Assembly: GCF_021442385.1 (NCBI RefSeq)
Contig: NZ_MUZA01000027.1
Location: 1 to 64,000, forward strand
Direction of reading: 5' to 3'
Source: Micromonospora sp. MH99
GTDB lineage: Bacteria > Actinomycetota > Actinomycetes > Mycobacteriales > Micromonosporaceae
DNA length: 64,000 bases
Shown here: positions 42,291 through 50,784 of the stretch, piece after piece
How positions within the stretch are numbered: the stretch's first letter is position 1
How the letters are laid out: the number at the start of each line of letters is the position of its first letter
Position numbers and translations under genes: made by a program
The notes under the pieces: generated by a model
Databases searched by the model: none
What the model saw: the letters and a program-made list of their open reading frames with translations, nothing else
Told to the model about the DNA's origin: nothing

Positions 42291-43235
42291 TCACCAGACG
42301 TGCAGGAGCGGTTCCGAGTGCTCGGTGGTGGACCACTGGCGCGTGACGCGTTCGAGCTTGTCGGGGTTCACCTGGATGCGGATGGCCGCGACACCGTCGG
42401 GTGTCACCTCCAGGGACATGACGCCGACGACCTGGTCGCCGGTCACCACGACCACCGCCGGGCCGCCGTTGACGACCTCGGCGTAGAGGGCCGGGCTGCC
42501 GCTGACCAGGTTCCGCTTGGCGTCGCTGGGCCGGAACAGGCCCCGCAGGAACTTCGCCACCGCCAGCGCGCCGCTGATCGGCGTGGTCCGGGCCGGGATC
42601 TTGCCGCCGCCGTCGCCGACGCTTGTCGCGTCGTCGGTGAGCAGCGCCACCAGCCGCTGGACCTCGCCGTTGTTGGCCGCCATGAGGAACTCGGTGACGA
42701 TCTTGCGGGCGGCGGCGCTGTCGACCTCCGCGCGGGCCCGGTCGGCGGTGACGTGCTGCCGGGCACGCCGGTAGATCTGCTGGCAGTTCGACTCGCTGAC
42801 GCCGAGGATCTCGGCGATCTCACCGTGCGGGTAGCCGAACGCCTCGCGCAGCACGTACACCGCGCGCTCGTTGGGCGACAGCCGCTCCAGCAGGGTGAGC
42901 ACCGCCATGGAGACCGATTCGCGCTGCTCGACGGTGTCGACCGGGCCGAGCATCCGGTCCCCGGCGAGCACCGGCTCGGGAAGCCACGTCCCCACATAGG
43001 TCTCCCGCCGGGCGCGCGCCGAGGTGAGCTGGTTGAGGCACAGGTTGGTGAGCACCCTCGTCAGCCACGCCTCGGGCGTCTCGACGTGCTCCCGGTCGGC
43101 GGACTGCCAGCGCAGGAACGTGTCCTGGACCGCGTCCTCGGCGTCGCTGGCCGAGCCCAGCAGCCGGTAGGCGATCGCCTCCAGGCGGCCCCTGGAGCGC
43201 TCGAACACCTCGACCTCATCCGGACGCAGCGGCAT
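42291..43235 (-). CDS. ECF41-type RNA polymerase sigma factor (SigJ-like)
   Basis: The 314-residue protein has sigma region 2 (RLEAIAYRLLGSASDAEDAV) and region 4 (SPNERAVYVLREAFGYPHGE, ILGVSESNCQQIYRRARQ), followed by a SnoaL-like C-terminal extension. All three ECF41 signature motifs are visible: WLPEP in the linker, DGGGK in the extension and NPDKL near the end. In this family the extension controls sigma activity in place of an anti-sigma factor. It lies upstream of and on the same strand as the NDH-2-like gene. ATG 43235 is 7 nt past a TACTGT box, so leaderless. Confidence 0.93.
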   Translation of the reverse strand: MPLRPDEVEVFERSRGRLEAIAYRLLGSASDAEDAVQDTFLRWQSADREHVETPEAWLTRVLTNLCLNQLTSARARRETYVGTWLPEPVLAGDRMLGPVDTVEQRESVSMAVLTLLERLSPNERAVYVLREAFGYPHGEIAEILGVSESNCQQIYRRARQHVTADRARAEVDSAAARKIVTEFLMAANNGEVQRLVALLTDDATSVGDGGGKIPARTTPISGALAVAKFLRGLFRPSDAKRNLVSGSPALYAEVVNGGPAVVVVTGDQVVGVMSLEVTPDGVAAIRIQVNPDKLERVTRQWSTTEHSEPLLHVW

Positions 43236-43241
43236 GGCTCG

Positions 43242-43247
43242 ACAGTA
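43242..43247 (-). promoter_or_regulatory. -10 box TACTGT, probable leaderless start
   Basis: On the minus strand TACTGT ends 6 nt before the ATG of the ECF41 sigma gene at 43235. No typical -35 is visible. Confidence 0.4.
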
Positions 43248-43312
43248 GCCGCGTCCGTCGCGCGGCCTGCCGAGCAGTGGGCGAGGCGCGGCGGGCGGTC
43301 GGAACCGGCCGC

Positions 43313-43975
43313 TCAGCAGGCGGACCGCAGGTGATTGTTCCGGTACCACGAGCAGATCTTCGACACGCCTGGCTTCTGCGCCAGCTGGCGGCGCAGTTGA
43401 TCCTGCCCGTCGGCCGACAGACCGGGGGTGAACTCGACGAAGCTGATCGGCCCCCCGTCGCCGTCGTCGTACCGGGTGTGCACGCCGACCACGCTCACGT
43501 CTCCCGGCCCGACGAGGTCGGTCACCTCGGTATCCGCGTCGGTGTGGACGACGAAGCCGACCGGCGGGGACGTCAGCGAGTCGCGCACCGCTCCCGCTGA
43601 CGCCACGACCGGGACGACCACCAGCGCCGCGCCGACGAGCACCGACAGCCGGGCCCGCCACGGCGACCGCCGCGGGTCCGCGGTGGTGGCCAGCAGGACC
43701 AGCATCGCCGGTAGGAGCCCGGCCGGCGCCGGCCCGCAGGCCAGGACGAGCAACGAGACACCCACAGCCAGGCAGGCGTACGTGAACTGCCGCCCCCGCA
43801 TGACGAACAACGGGACCGCGGTCAGCACGACCGCGACCCACCCGAACCGGAAACGCAGGGTGTCGCCCCCGGTCTGGTACGCCCAGCCGAGCAGGACCAC
43901 GGAAGCCACCAGCGCGGCCACCACCAGGAGGCGCTGCCACGCGTGCACCCGGTGCACCGCCGACGTCTGGGTCAT
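43313..43975 (-). CDS. membrane protein with extracytoplasmic C-terminal domain
   Basis: The 220-residue protein has about four to five membrane helices (~15-35, ~43-60, ~65-95, ~110-130) and a C-terminal soluble domain of ~90 residues (VGFVVHTDADTEVTDLVGPG, FVEFTPGLSADGQDQLRR) ending with two cysteines around WYRNNHLR. The family is not recognised. ATG 43975 starts with a short polar stretch before the first helix; GTG 43981 is the alternative. Convergent or operonic links are not obvious. Confidence 0.6.
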   Translation of the reverse strand: MTQTSAVHRVHAWQRLLVVAALVASVVLLGWAYQTGGDTLRFRFGWVAVVLTAVPLFVMRGRQFTYACLAVGVSLLVLACGPAPAGLLPAMLVLLATTADPRRSPWRARLSVLVGAALVVVPVVASAGAVRDSLTSPPVGFVVHTDADTEVTDLVGPGDVSVVGVHTRYDDGDGGPISFVEFTPGLSADGQDQLRRQLAQKPGVSKICSWYRNNHLRSAC

Positions 43976-44043
43976 CGTCACGGCGGCAGTGTGCCAGCCC
44001 GGGGCAACGAGGCGCTTCGCCCTTGCGCCCACGGACGCTGTCG

Positions 44044-44049
44044 TATCGT
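44044..44049 (+). promoter_or_regulatory. -10 box TATCGT, probable leaderless start
   Basis: TATCGT lies 6 nt before ATG 44056; a TTGCGC at 44023-44028 could be a weak -35 with short 15-bp spacing. Confidence 0.4.
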
Positions 44050-44055
44050 GCGGAC

Positions 44056-44847
44056 ATGACACACCCGGTGTGGGCGGACGCCGACGCGTACGAGGCGTAC
44101 GTGGGTCGGTGGAGCCGCCTGGTCGCGGCCGACTTCGTACGCGGACTGGCCGTGGCACCCGGGCGGCACTGGCTCGACGTGGGCTGCGGCACCGGCGCGT
44201 TGACCGCGACGGTCCTCGCCGAGGCCGATCCCGCCCGGATCACCGGCATCGACCCCTCGGCGGGTTTCGTCGCCCAGGCGCGTGCCCGCGTCCAGGACGC
44301 GCGGGCGAGCTTCCACGTCGGGGACGCCCGCGCGCTGCCGGTGCCCGACCGCACCGTCGACGTGGTGGTCAGCGGGCTGACGCTCAACTTCGTGCCCGAG
44401 CCGGCGCGGGCGGTCGCCGAGTTCGCCCGGGTCGTCCGGCCGGCGGGGGCGGTGTCCGCGTACGTGTGGGACTACACGGAGGGCATGGCGATGATGCGGC
44501 ACTTCTGGGCCGCCGTCGCCCACCTCGACCCGGGTGCGGCGGGGCGGGACGAGGCGAGCCGGTTCAGCATGTGCCGGCCGGAACCGTTGCGGGACCTGTG
44601 GGTGGACGCCGGCCTGCGGGACGTGTCGGTCCGGCCGGTGGACGTGCCGACGGTGTTCGCCGACTTCGACGACTACTGGCGGCCGTTCCTCGGCGGGCAG
44701 GGCAGCGCCCCGTCGTACGTCACCTCGCTGGGTGAGCCGCAACGGGCGGCGTTGCGGGACCTGTTGGCGGGCCGGCTGCCGATCGAGCCGGACGGCTCGA
44801 TCCGGCTCACCGCGCGGGCCTGGGCCGTGGCGGGCACGGCGCCGTAG
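44056..44847 (+). CDS. class I SAM-dependent methyltransferase
   Basis: The 263-residue protein has a Rossmann methyltransferase core: motif I LDVGCGTGALT, the acidic GIDPSAGF at the end of strand two, VGDARALPVPD and VVVSGLTLNFVPEP. The C-terminal part is the usual substrate-covering domain (YVWDYTEGMAMMRHFW). Substrate unknown. The start at 44056 is supported by the -10 box. It stands alone, divergent from the membrane protein gene. Confidence 0.88.
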   Translation: MTHPVWADADAYEAYVGRWSRLVAADFVRGLAVAPGRHWLDVGCGTGALTATVLAEADPARITGIDPSAGFVAQARARVQDARASFHVGDARALPVPDRTVDVVVSGLTLNFVPEPARAVAEFARVVRPAGAVSAYVWDYTEGMAMMRHFWAAVAHLDPGAAGRDEASRFSMCRPEPLRDLWVDAGLRDVSVRPVDVPTVFADFDDYWRPFLGGQGSAPSYVTSLGEPQRAALRDLLAGRLPIEPDGSIRLTARAWAVAGTAP

Positions 44848-45351
44848 CAGGGACGGCTCGGGCCGGTTGCCGGAGGCCGGCGCGACAGGCGACGGACACC
44901 ACCTGTCGTCCGCTTGCGGCACGCCGGTAGCCCAGCACCGCGCGCCGGACGCATGGCCCGACACCAGGGCGATTGTCGCTAACCGGACAAGACGGTAAAG
45001 CCCCTGGTAGAGCACGCTTAGGGCAGGCGAGGAGGCGGACGGATGTCGGGCCACATCCCAGTCCTCCGGCCCATCGCGGACAGCATCGTCCACGTCGGTG
45101 CCGCCCTCGCCCAGCCCGACCCCGCCACGGCGGGCACGGCACAGCCGCCGGCCCGACCACACGTAAGGCGCGGTCGCCCACACCGCCGCGGATGCCCGCG
45201 GCGGTGGCCATCGCCCACCGCCGGCGCCGCCGTCCACCGGCCGCGCCGCCGCTCCCGTGCTCCACCAGCCTTCCCGCATCGTGGATCTCGCCTGGTCCGG
45301 CGTCGCTCACCCGCGCGTCCGCCCCGGCGACCTCATCAGAGAGGCAGTGAC
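44848..45351. other. 504-bp intergenic region without recognisable gene
   Basis: Only frame shadows rich in Arg and Pro are open here. A lower-GC patch at 44967-45000 (ATTGTCGCTAACCGGACAAG) may hold a promoter or operator, and GAGAGGC before 45352 is the ribosome site of the next gene. No repeats or hairpins stand out. Confidence 0.5.
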
Positions 45352-45621
45352 ATGGCGGCTCCTACCGCGACCGCAGCCCTGAACGCGTCCGTCTTCGCAC
45401 CGGGCGACCAGATGCTGCTGACCGTCACGTACTCCGACGCCGACACCAAACCACTGACCGTCACCATCGTGGTCACCGACGCGCAGGGCAACAGCAGCGC
45501 GCCGGTCAAGGTCACCGCGGTCATCGACCCGCTGACCGTGACCGTCAGCGACAACTCCGGGCGTACCTGGTCCCGGGTCTCCGACAACGGCTCGGTCGCC
45601 GTGTACCGGGCGGTGGCGTGA
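45352..45621 (+). CDS. small Ig-like beta protein, phage-tail type
   Basis: The 89-residue protein is all beta in character: GDQMLLTVTYSDADTKPLTV, VVTDAQGNSSAPVKV, LTVTVSDNSGRTWSRV. It has the pattern of an Ig-like domain without signal peptide. Similar short proteins occur next to minor tail protein genes of actinobacteriophages (recollection, not checked). Its stop overlaps the start of the next gene (GTGATG). It may provide an adhesive or tail-tip domain. Confidence 0.6.
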   Translation: MAAPTATAALNASVFAPGDQMLLTVTYSDADTKPLTVTIVVTDAQGNSSAPVKVTAVIDPLTVTVSDNSGRTWSRVSDNGSVAVYRAVA

Positions 45622-46658
45622 TGCCCCGGGTCACCGTCCAGGTCCGCGACGCGGCCGGCAACACCGCGACGGCAGGCGTCGACTACAGCCTGCGCCAACC
45701 GGTCCTCGGCGGCTACTACCTGTCCGGCGGCGCCGACCCGACGGCCGACATGGCCGGCGGCAACTTCCGCTCGCTGACCCAGTACCGCAGCTTCGCCGAC
45801 GGGTACGTCTTTCCCGGCTACAACCGGCCGTGGCTCATCAACCTGGGCAAGGCCGGGGTGCAGATCAACATGGTCCTGGAGTTGAAGCACTACGGCGCTG
45901 GCGACGCCGGGCCGCAGACCTTCACGGTGGACGGCGTCAGCTACACCGTGCCGGCGCCGTCGATGACGATCCAGCAGCGACCCGGCACCACCTGGCCGAA
46001 GGCGTACGGGTACACCCAGGTGCTCAACGGCCAGTGCGACGGTCTGTTCGCCCGCGCCCTGTCCCAGTACCGGACGTTCGGCTTCGGGGTGAACATCCAG
46101 CTCGCGTCCGAGTTGGACACGGACCACGAGTTCGGCACGACCGAGGCGGGCAAGGCGTACACCTGGGCCGAGTCCGACGCGCGGGCGGTGCAGGCCATGA
46201 CCTACATCGTCACCTGGTTCAAGGCCCGCACGTTGCCCGCCGGGACGACCTTCTCGGTCGGGTTGGGCGGCTTCGACCGGGCGTGTTTCCAGCGCACCCA
46301 CCCGGAGTCGCTGATGTCGCGGCTGGACTACCTGCAGTGGAACGCCTACGCGACAGCTGTCGGCCAGACCGCGCTGGCCCGCTTCCGCCGGACGAAGGAC
46401 TGGGCGGTCGCGGATCTCGGCCCGGTGGCGCTGTCCCGACCGGTGATCATCGCGGAGTACGGGGTGCGATCGGCCGAGATCCCGGACCAGGCGGCCTGGA
46501 TCGCTACAGTTCCCGCGGCGATCGCCCAGCTCAACGCCGAGCGTGGACCCCGTATCGCGCGGACCAACTACTTCAACTCCGGGTGGGGAACGCTGTCGCC
46601 GAAGTCGGCCGGGTTGGCCGCGCTGCGCACCGCGTACGCCACCCGGCCGTACGTCTGA
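45621..46658 (+). CDS. glycosidase-like protein with N-terminal Ig-type strand, phage-tail type
   Basis: The 345-residue protein has a short beta part (VTVQVRDAAGNTATAGVDYS) and then a TIM-barrel-like domain. Two glutamates sit where clan-A glycosidases have acid/base and nucleophile: E164 in QLASELDTDHEFG and E279 in PVIIAEYGVRS. No signal peptide is present. Together with the overlapping Ig-like gene upstream it resembles a phage tail or receptor-binding enzyme module rather than a secreted hydrolase. GTG 45618 is an alternative start. Substrate unknown; the glycosidase assignment is by motif only. Confidence 0.55.
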   Translation: MPRVTVQVRDAAGNTATAGVDYSLRQPVLGGYYLSGGADPTADMAGGNFRSLTQYRSFADGYVFPGYNRPWLINLGKAGVQINMVLELKHYGAGDAGPQTFTVDGVSYTVPAPSMTIQQRPGTTWPKAYGYTQVLNGQCDGLFARALSQYRTFGFGVNIQLASELDTDHEFGTTEAGKAYTWAESDARAVQAMTYIVTWFKARTLPAGTTFSVGLGGFDRACFQRTHPESLMSRLDYLQWNAYATAVGQTALARFRRTKDWAVADLGPVALSRPVIIAEYGVRSAEIPDQAAWIATVPAAIAQLNAERGPRIARTNYFNSGWGTLSPKSAGLAALRTAYATRPYV

Positions 46659-46740
46659 CGCGGGCCCGGAGCCGGCGGTACGGTCGACCCGGCCGTCCAC
46701 CGTTCACAGTGGGCCCGGCACGCCGTCCGCCGGCCAGCGC

Positions 46741-47565
46741 TCACGCCCCCTGCGGCGGGCCGGCCTGCTCCGCCAGCCAGCGCCAGTCGTGCCAGGTGGC
46801 GAGCCGGTTCGCGTACAACGTCTCGGCGAGACGGTACGGGTACGGCCCGAGGAACAGGCGCAACGGCGGCTCGGCGGAGTCGACGAGTTGCAGGATGACG
46901 CCGGCGGTCAGCGCCGGATCGTCGGGCGTACGCGTGGACGCCCCGGCGCGGCGTGCCTGTCGTACCGGCTCGTACGCCTCGATCGGCTCGGTGTGCGCGG
47001 CCGAGTCCCCGGACCAGTCGGTGCCGTACGGGCCCGGCTCCACGATCGTCACCGTCACTCCGAGCGGGGCGAGTTCGGCCGACAGGGCCTCGCTGAGCCC
47101 TTCCAGTGCCCACTTCGACGCGTTGTAGAGCCCCAGGGTGGGGAAGGCGCCGATGCCCCCGATGCTGGAAACCTGGAGGAGGTGGCCGGTGCCCTGCGCC
47201 CGCAGCACCGGCAGGGCGGCCTGGGTCACCCAGAGCGCGCCGAAGAAGTTCGTCTCCAGTTGCGCGCGGGCCTGTTCCTCGGTCGTCTCCTCGACCATGC
47301 CGAACAGCCCGTAACCCGCGTTGTTGACGACGACGTCGAGCCGGCCGAACGCCGCCGCGGCACGGGACACCGCGTCGAACACGGCCGGGCGGTCGGTCAC
47401 GTCGAGGGTCAGCGGCAGGACCCGGTCCCCGTACGCCCCGGTCAGATCCTCAAGCGTCCGGCGGTCCCGTGCCGTGGCGGCGACCTGATCGCCGCGTTCG
47501 AGTGCGGCCTCGGCCCAGATGCGGCCGAAACCGCGGGACGCGCCGGTGATGAACCATGTCTTCAT
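46741..47565 (-). CDS. short-chain dehydrogenase/reductase
   Basis: The 274-residue classic SDR has TGASRGFGR at the N-terminus, NNAGYG, a catalytic Ser in VSSIGGIG, and YNASK (Tyr and Lys). It is of the type commonly paired with MmyB-like regulators and is divergent from one here. Substrate unknown, NADP-dependent by the Arg after the glycine motif. ATG 47565 gives the correct N-terminus. Confidence 0.92.
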   Translation of the reverse strand: MKTWFITGASRGFGRIWAEAALERGDQVAATARDRRTLEDLTGAYGDRVLPLTLDVTDRPAVFDAVSRAAAAFGRLDVVVNNAGYGLFGMVEETTEEQARAQLETNFFGALWVTQAALPVLRAQGTGHLLQVSSIGGIGAFPTLGLYNASKWALEGLSEALSAELAPLGVTVTIVEPGPYGTDWSGDSAAHTEPIEAYEPVRQARRAGASTRTPDDPALTAGVILQLVDSAEPPLRLFLGPYPYRLAETLYANRLATWHDWRWLAEQAGPPQGA

Positions 47566-47593
47566 GACTCGACCCTGCGCCGGCGGACGCCGG

Positions 47594-47627
47594 CCTGCCA
47601 GCACCCTGACGGGGCTAGGCTGGCGGG
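47594..47627. promoter_or_regulatory. operator candidate and -10 box between SDR and XRE regulator
   Basis: CCTGCCAGC (47594-47602) and GCTGGCGGG (47619-47627) form an imperfect inverted repeat (8 of 9). TAGGCT at 47616-47621 is a -10 box 7 nt before ATG 47629. The site overlaps the regulator's own promoter, which suggests autoregulation. Confidence 0.4.
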
Positions 47628-47628
47628 A

Positions 47629-48414
47629 ATGAACGGCGAGAACGCGCTGGGTGACTTCCTGAAGGCGCGTCGCGGGCGGGTCCGGCCGGGCGAGGCGGGG
47701 GTGACCTCGTTCGGGCGCCGACGCGTACCAGGACTACGCCGTGACGAACTGGCTCGTCTCGCGGGCGTCAGCCAGCATTATCTGACCCGCCTGGAACAGG
47801 GCACGGACCGCAACCCGTCGCCGCAGGTGCTGAACGCCCTGGCGAGCGCGTTGCGGTTGAACGAGGACGAGCGGGCACATCTCACCGCGCTGGCCACCCC
47901 CGCGCCGCCGGCGCGCGAGCACGCCGCGGCGTCCGACGCCGTGCAGCAGCTCATCGACTCGTTCGGCCAGACGCCCGCGTACGTCCGCGACCGCCGCTTC
48001 GACGTGTTGGCGGCCAACAAGCTCGCCATGGCGCTGTCCCCGCTCTACACACCAGGTCAGAACCTGGTCCGCGGCATGTTCCGCGACCCCACGGTGCGCA
48101 CGCTGTTCCCCGACTGGGCCCAGATCGCCGCGCAGAGCGTCGCCGCGCTCCGGGCCGAAGCCGACCCGCGCGACCCCGCGACGACCGACCTCATCGCCGA
48201 GCTGCTGGCTGACGGCCGTTTCCGCGACGTCTGGACCGCGCACGACGTCCGGCCGACACGCGACGAGGTCAAGCGATTCCACCACCCCGTCGTCGGGCCG
48301 CTCACCCTCCGGCGGGAGACGCTTGCGGTCGCCGGCGCCGACGGTCAGGTGATCATCGCCTACCAGGCGGCGCCGGAGACACCCTCGGCGTACGCCCTGG
48401 CCAGGCTGCTCTGA
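47629..48414 (+). CDS. MmyB-type XRE family regulator
   Basis: The 261-residue protein has an N-terminal HTH (RRVPGLRRDELARLAGVSQHYLTRLEQG) in two parts and a C-terminal MmyB-like ligand-binding domain (PAYVRDRRFDVLAANKLAMA, FHHPVVGPLTLRRETL). Family members bind fatty-acid-like ligands and control the adjacent SDR. It is divergent from the SDR gene at 46741. ATG 47629 is supported by the -10 box. Confidence 0.92.
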   Translation: MNGENALGDFLKARRGRVRPGEAGVTSFGRRRVPGLRRDELARLAGVSQHYLTRLEQGTDRNPSPQVLNALASALRLNEDERAHLTALATPAPPAREHAAASDAVQQLIDSFGQTPAYVRDRRFDVLAANKLAMALSPLYTPGQNLVRGMFRDPTVRTLFPDWAQIAAQSVAALRAEADPRDPATTDLIAELLADGRFRDVWTAHDVRPTRDEVKRFHHPVVGPLTLRRETLAVAGADGQVIIAYQAAPETPSAYALARLL

Positions 48415-48437
48415 GGTCCGGGGCGTCGGGCCGCGCC

Positions 48438-48968
48438 TCAGCCCTGGCCGAACCGCTCGGCGTACGTGTCGCGCAGCTCGGCCCAGCCGAAGTCCTTGGC
48501 CTCGGCGCCCCGGATCGGGCCTACCGGGTCGCCGTCGAGCAGCTTCTCGGCCACGTCGAGGCAGAGGTGCCAGCCGGCCGCGACCATCGGCAGCATGCCC
48601 CGGTCGGCGACGGTGTGCCGCAGGGTGAGCCGGGTGCCGGCGCCCACGGGGGTCAGCTCCCAGCGCAGCAGGTCGTCACCCCAGGTGTATTCGAGCAGGT
48701 GGGGCGGCTCGGCCCGGCGTACCGTCGCCGGTTGCTCCGCGGTGGTCTCGCCGTCGACGAGGGTGAGCACGGCGGCACCGGGGTCACCGAGGTCCCGGTC
48801 GGCGAGGAACGGGGCCCACTGGGCGAGCTGTGTCGGATCGGTCAGCGCCGCCCACACGGTGGCCGGCGGGTGCCGCAGGTCACGGACGAAGACCAGGACG
48901 GCGCCGCCGTCGGTGGGCTCGGCGCGCACCTCGGCGGGTGGGCTCGGACGGAACGCGTCGCGGTTCAT
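48438..48968 (-). CDS. SRPBCC (AHSA1-like) domain protein
   Basis: The 176-residue protein has the START/AHSA1 pattern: LRHPPATVWAALTDPTQLAQW, VRRAEPPHLLEYTWGDDLLRW and LRHTVADRGMLPMVAAGWHL. It binds a small hydrophobic ligand. It directly follows the ArsR regulator with no gap, an arrangement common in actinomycetes and Bacillus. Confidence 0.88.
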   Translation of the reverse strand: MNRDAFRPSPPAEVRAEPTDGGAVLVFVRDLRHPPATVWAALTDPTQLAQWAPFLADRDLGDPGAAVLTLVDGETTAEQPATVRRAEPPHLLEYTWGDDLLRWELTPVGAGTRLTLRHTVADRGMLPMVAAGWHLCLDVAEKLLDGDPVGPIRGAEAKDFGWAELRDTYAERFGQG

Positions 48969-49280
48969 TTACTGCTCCTGACTGTCGAGGTGTCGTTCGA
49001 GGGCGTCCAGGTGCCGCGTCCAGAGCCGGCGGTACGGGTCGAGCCAGCCGTCCACCGCCCGCAGCGGGCCCGGCTCGAGGCGGTAGATCCGTTGCCGGGC
49101 GGCCGTGCGGCAGGAGACGAAGCCGGCCTCGCGCAGCACCCGCAGGTGCTTGGAAACGGCCGGCTGGCTGACCCCGAGCCCGTCGACCAGCTCGCCGACA
49201 CTGCGGTCGGTGTCGCGGAGCGCGTCCAGGATCCGGCGTCGGGTGGGCTCGGCGAGGACGGTGAAGGCGTCGGTGGCCAC
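48969..49280 (-). CDS. ArsR family regulator
   Basis: The 103-residue winged-helix protein has VLAEPTRRRILDALRDTDRS, a recognition helix VSQPAVSKHLRVLREAG and a wing. No metal-binding cysteine box is present, so it is a non-metal ArsR. GTG 49280 is chosen because the -10 CATATT and -35 TTGACC put the transcript start there (leaderless). A TTG at 49298 would overlap the -10. It is divergent from the LLM gene and probably controls both sides. Confidence 0.88.
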   Translation of the reverse strand: MATDAFTVLAEPTRRRILDALRDTDRSVGELVDGLGVSQPAVSKHLRVLREAGFVSCRTAARQRIYRLEPGPLRAVDGWLDPYRRLWTRHLDALERHLDSQEQ

Positions 49281-49286
49281 CAGACC

Positions 49287-49316
49287 AATATGCCTCAAGC
49301 GTTATATGACGGTCAA
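49287..49316 (-). promoter_or_regulatory. promoter of the ArsR-SRPBCC operon
   Basis: On the minus strand TTGACC (49316-49311) and CATATT (49292-49287) are 18 bp apart and end 6 nt before GTG 49280. The region is AT-rich (TTATATGAC) relative to its surroundings. Confidence 0.6.
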
Positions 49317-49365
49317 GGAATATGACCGGGCCGCCCGTCCGGACGCGGTCCGCCGATCGGCTCCC

Positions 49366-49371
49366 TATGCT
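49366..49371 (+). promoter_or_regulatory. -10 box TATGCT, probable leaderless start
   Basis: TATGCT lies 7 nt before ATG 49379 of the LLM oxidoreductase gene and supports that start over ATG 49322, which would lie upstream of the promoter. Confidence 0.45.
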
Positions 49372-49378
49372 CGGACGC

Positions 49379-50308
49379 ATGGAACTGCGGATCTTCACCG
49401 AGCCCCAGCAGGGTGCCACCTACGACCAGTTGCTCGCGGTGGCCCGCCGCGCCGAGGACGCCGGTTTCGGCGCGTTCTTCCGGTCCGACCACTACCTCAA
49501 GATGGGCGGGGTGAGCGGCGATCCCGGCCCCACCGACGCGTGGACCACCCTCGCCGGCCTGGCCCGGGACACCAGCCGCATCCGGCTCGGCACGCTGATG
49601 ACCGCAGCGACCTTCCGGCTCCCCGGCCCGCTGGCGATCACCGTGGCGCAGGTCGACCAGATGAGCGGCGGCCGGGTGGAGCTGGGCATCGGCACCGGCT
49701 GGTACGCCGACGAACACACCGCGTACGGCATTCCGTTCCCGGCCCTGAGCGAGCGGTTCGACCGGCTCGAGGAGCAGCTCGCGGTCATCACCGGTTTGTG
49801 GTCCACCCCGGACGGGCAGCGGTTCAGCCACGACGGCCGGTACTACCCGGTCAGCGACTCCCCGGCCCTGCCCAAGCCGGTGCAGCAGCCCCGCCCGCCG
49901 ATCCTGCTCGGCGGGATGGGTCCGAAGCGCACACCCCGGCTGGCCGCCCGCTACGCCGACGAGTTCAACCTGCCGTTCGCCTCGACGGCGGACTCGGCGG
50001 CGCAGTTCGAGCGGGTGCGCGCGGCGTGCGCCGAGATCGGTCGGGACCCGGGCGACCTGGTCTGGTCCAACGCCCTGGTGCTGTGCTGCGGGCGCGACGA
50101 CGCCGAGGTGGCCCGCCGGGCCGCCGCCATCGGCCGCGAGCCGGACGAGCTGCGGGCCAACGGTCTCGCCGGCACGCCCGACGAGGTCCTGGACACCATC
50201 GGCCGGTACGCGAAGATCGGCAGCCAGCGGCTCTATCTCCAGGTGCTCGACCTGACCGACCTGGACCACCTCGACCTGGTCGCCACCGAGGTGATGGCGA
50301 ACCTCTGA
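49379..50308 (+). CDS. LLM class flavin/F420-dependent oxidoreductase
   Basis: The 309-residue TIM barrel has the LLM pattern: FFRSDHYLKM, IRLGTLMTAATFRLPGPLAI, VELGIGTGWYADEHTAYGI and PPILLGGMGPKRTPRLAA. In actinobacteria such proteins mostly use F420 as cofactor. Substrate unknown. It is divergent from the ArsR-SRPBCC pair, with which it shares a short promoter region. Confidence 0.9.
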   Translation: MELRIFTEPQQGATYDQLLAVARRAEDAGFGAFFRSDHYLKMGGVSGDPGPTDAWTTLAGLARDTSRIRLGTLMTAATFRLPGPLAITVAQVDQMSGGRVELGIGTGWYADEHTAYGIPFPALSERFDRLEEQLAVITGLWSTPDGQRFSHDGRYYPVSDSPALPKPVQQPRPPILLGGMGPKRTPRLAARYADEFNLPFASTADSAAQFERVRAACAEIGRDPGDLVWSNALVLCCGRDDAEVARRAAAIGREPDELRANGLAGTPDEVLDTIGRYAKIGSQRLYLQVLDLTDLDHLDLVATEVMANL

Positions 50309-50341
50309 GCCCGGCAACCCGACCGCCGGCCGGCCGTCGCG

Positions 50342-50764
50342 TCAGGCGCGGTGGTGGGCCGGGCGGCCCGGGTCGCGCAGCACGGTGTCCAGCCGGCCGT
50401 CGCGGTCGCTGTCCACATAGGTGATGTCCGGTACGCCGTCACCGTCCACGTCGATCTGGACGACGTCGGCGAGGCCGTCGCCGTCGAGGTCGGTGACCAC
50501 CTCGACCGACCCGTCCAGGTGGCGCGTCACGATCGACCGTGACTCGCCGCCAGGCTCGCGCGGCGGCGGACCGGGCGACGGTACGGGCGTCGGCGCGGGC
50601 GCGGGGGCGGGTGTCGGACGGGGGCCGGGCGTGGGCGCCGGGTGGCTCGACAACCGGGCGCCCGGCGGGGCGCTGGCCGGCTCGACCGCGCTGCCGGTCG
50701 GGTCCAGCTCCTCCTCCGAGGGGAAGACATCGCCCCGCGGGGCCGGATCACGGTAGCTGCTCAT
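50342..50764 (-). CDS. Pro-rich protein with Asp-rich calcium-binding-like repeats
   Basis: The 140-residue protein has a disordered N-terminus and a Pro/Ala/Thr-repeat section (~45-80), then DLDGDGLADVVQIDVDGDGV and PDITYVDSDRDGRLDTVL. These are three repeats of the DxDxDG type that bind calcium in FG-GAP and EF-hand-like proteins. No signal peptide or membrane segment is visible, odd for such repeats. ATG 50764 is the likely start. Function unknown. Confidence 0.65.
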   Translation of the reverse strand: MSSYRDPAPRGDVFPSEEELDPTGSAVEPASAPPGARLSSHPAPTPGPRPTPAPAPAPTPVPSPGPPPREPGGESRSIVTRHLDGSVEVVTDLDGDGLADVVQIDVDGDGVPDITYVDSDRDGRLDTVLRDPGRPAHHRA

Positions 50765-50784
50765 GGGCGTAGGGTTCCCCGACG

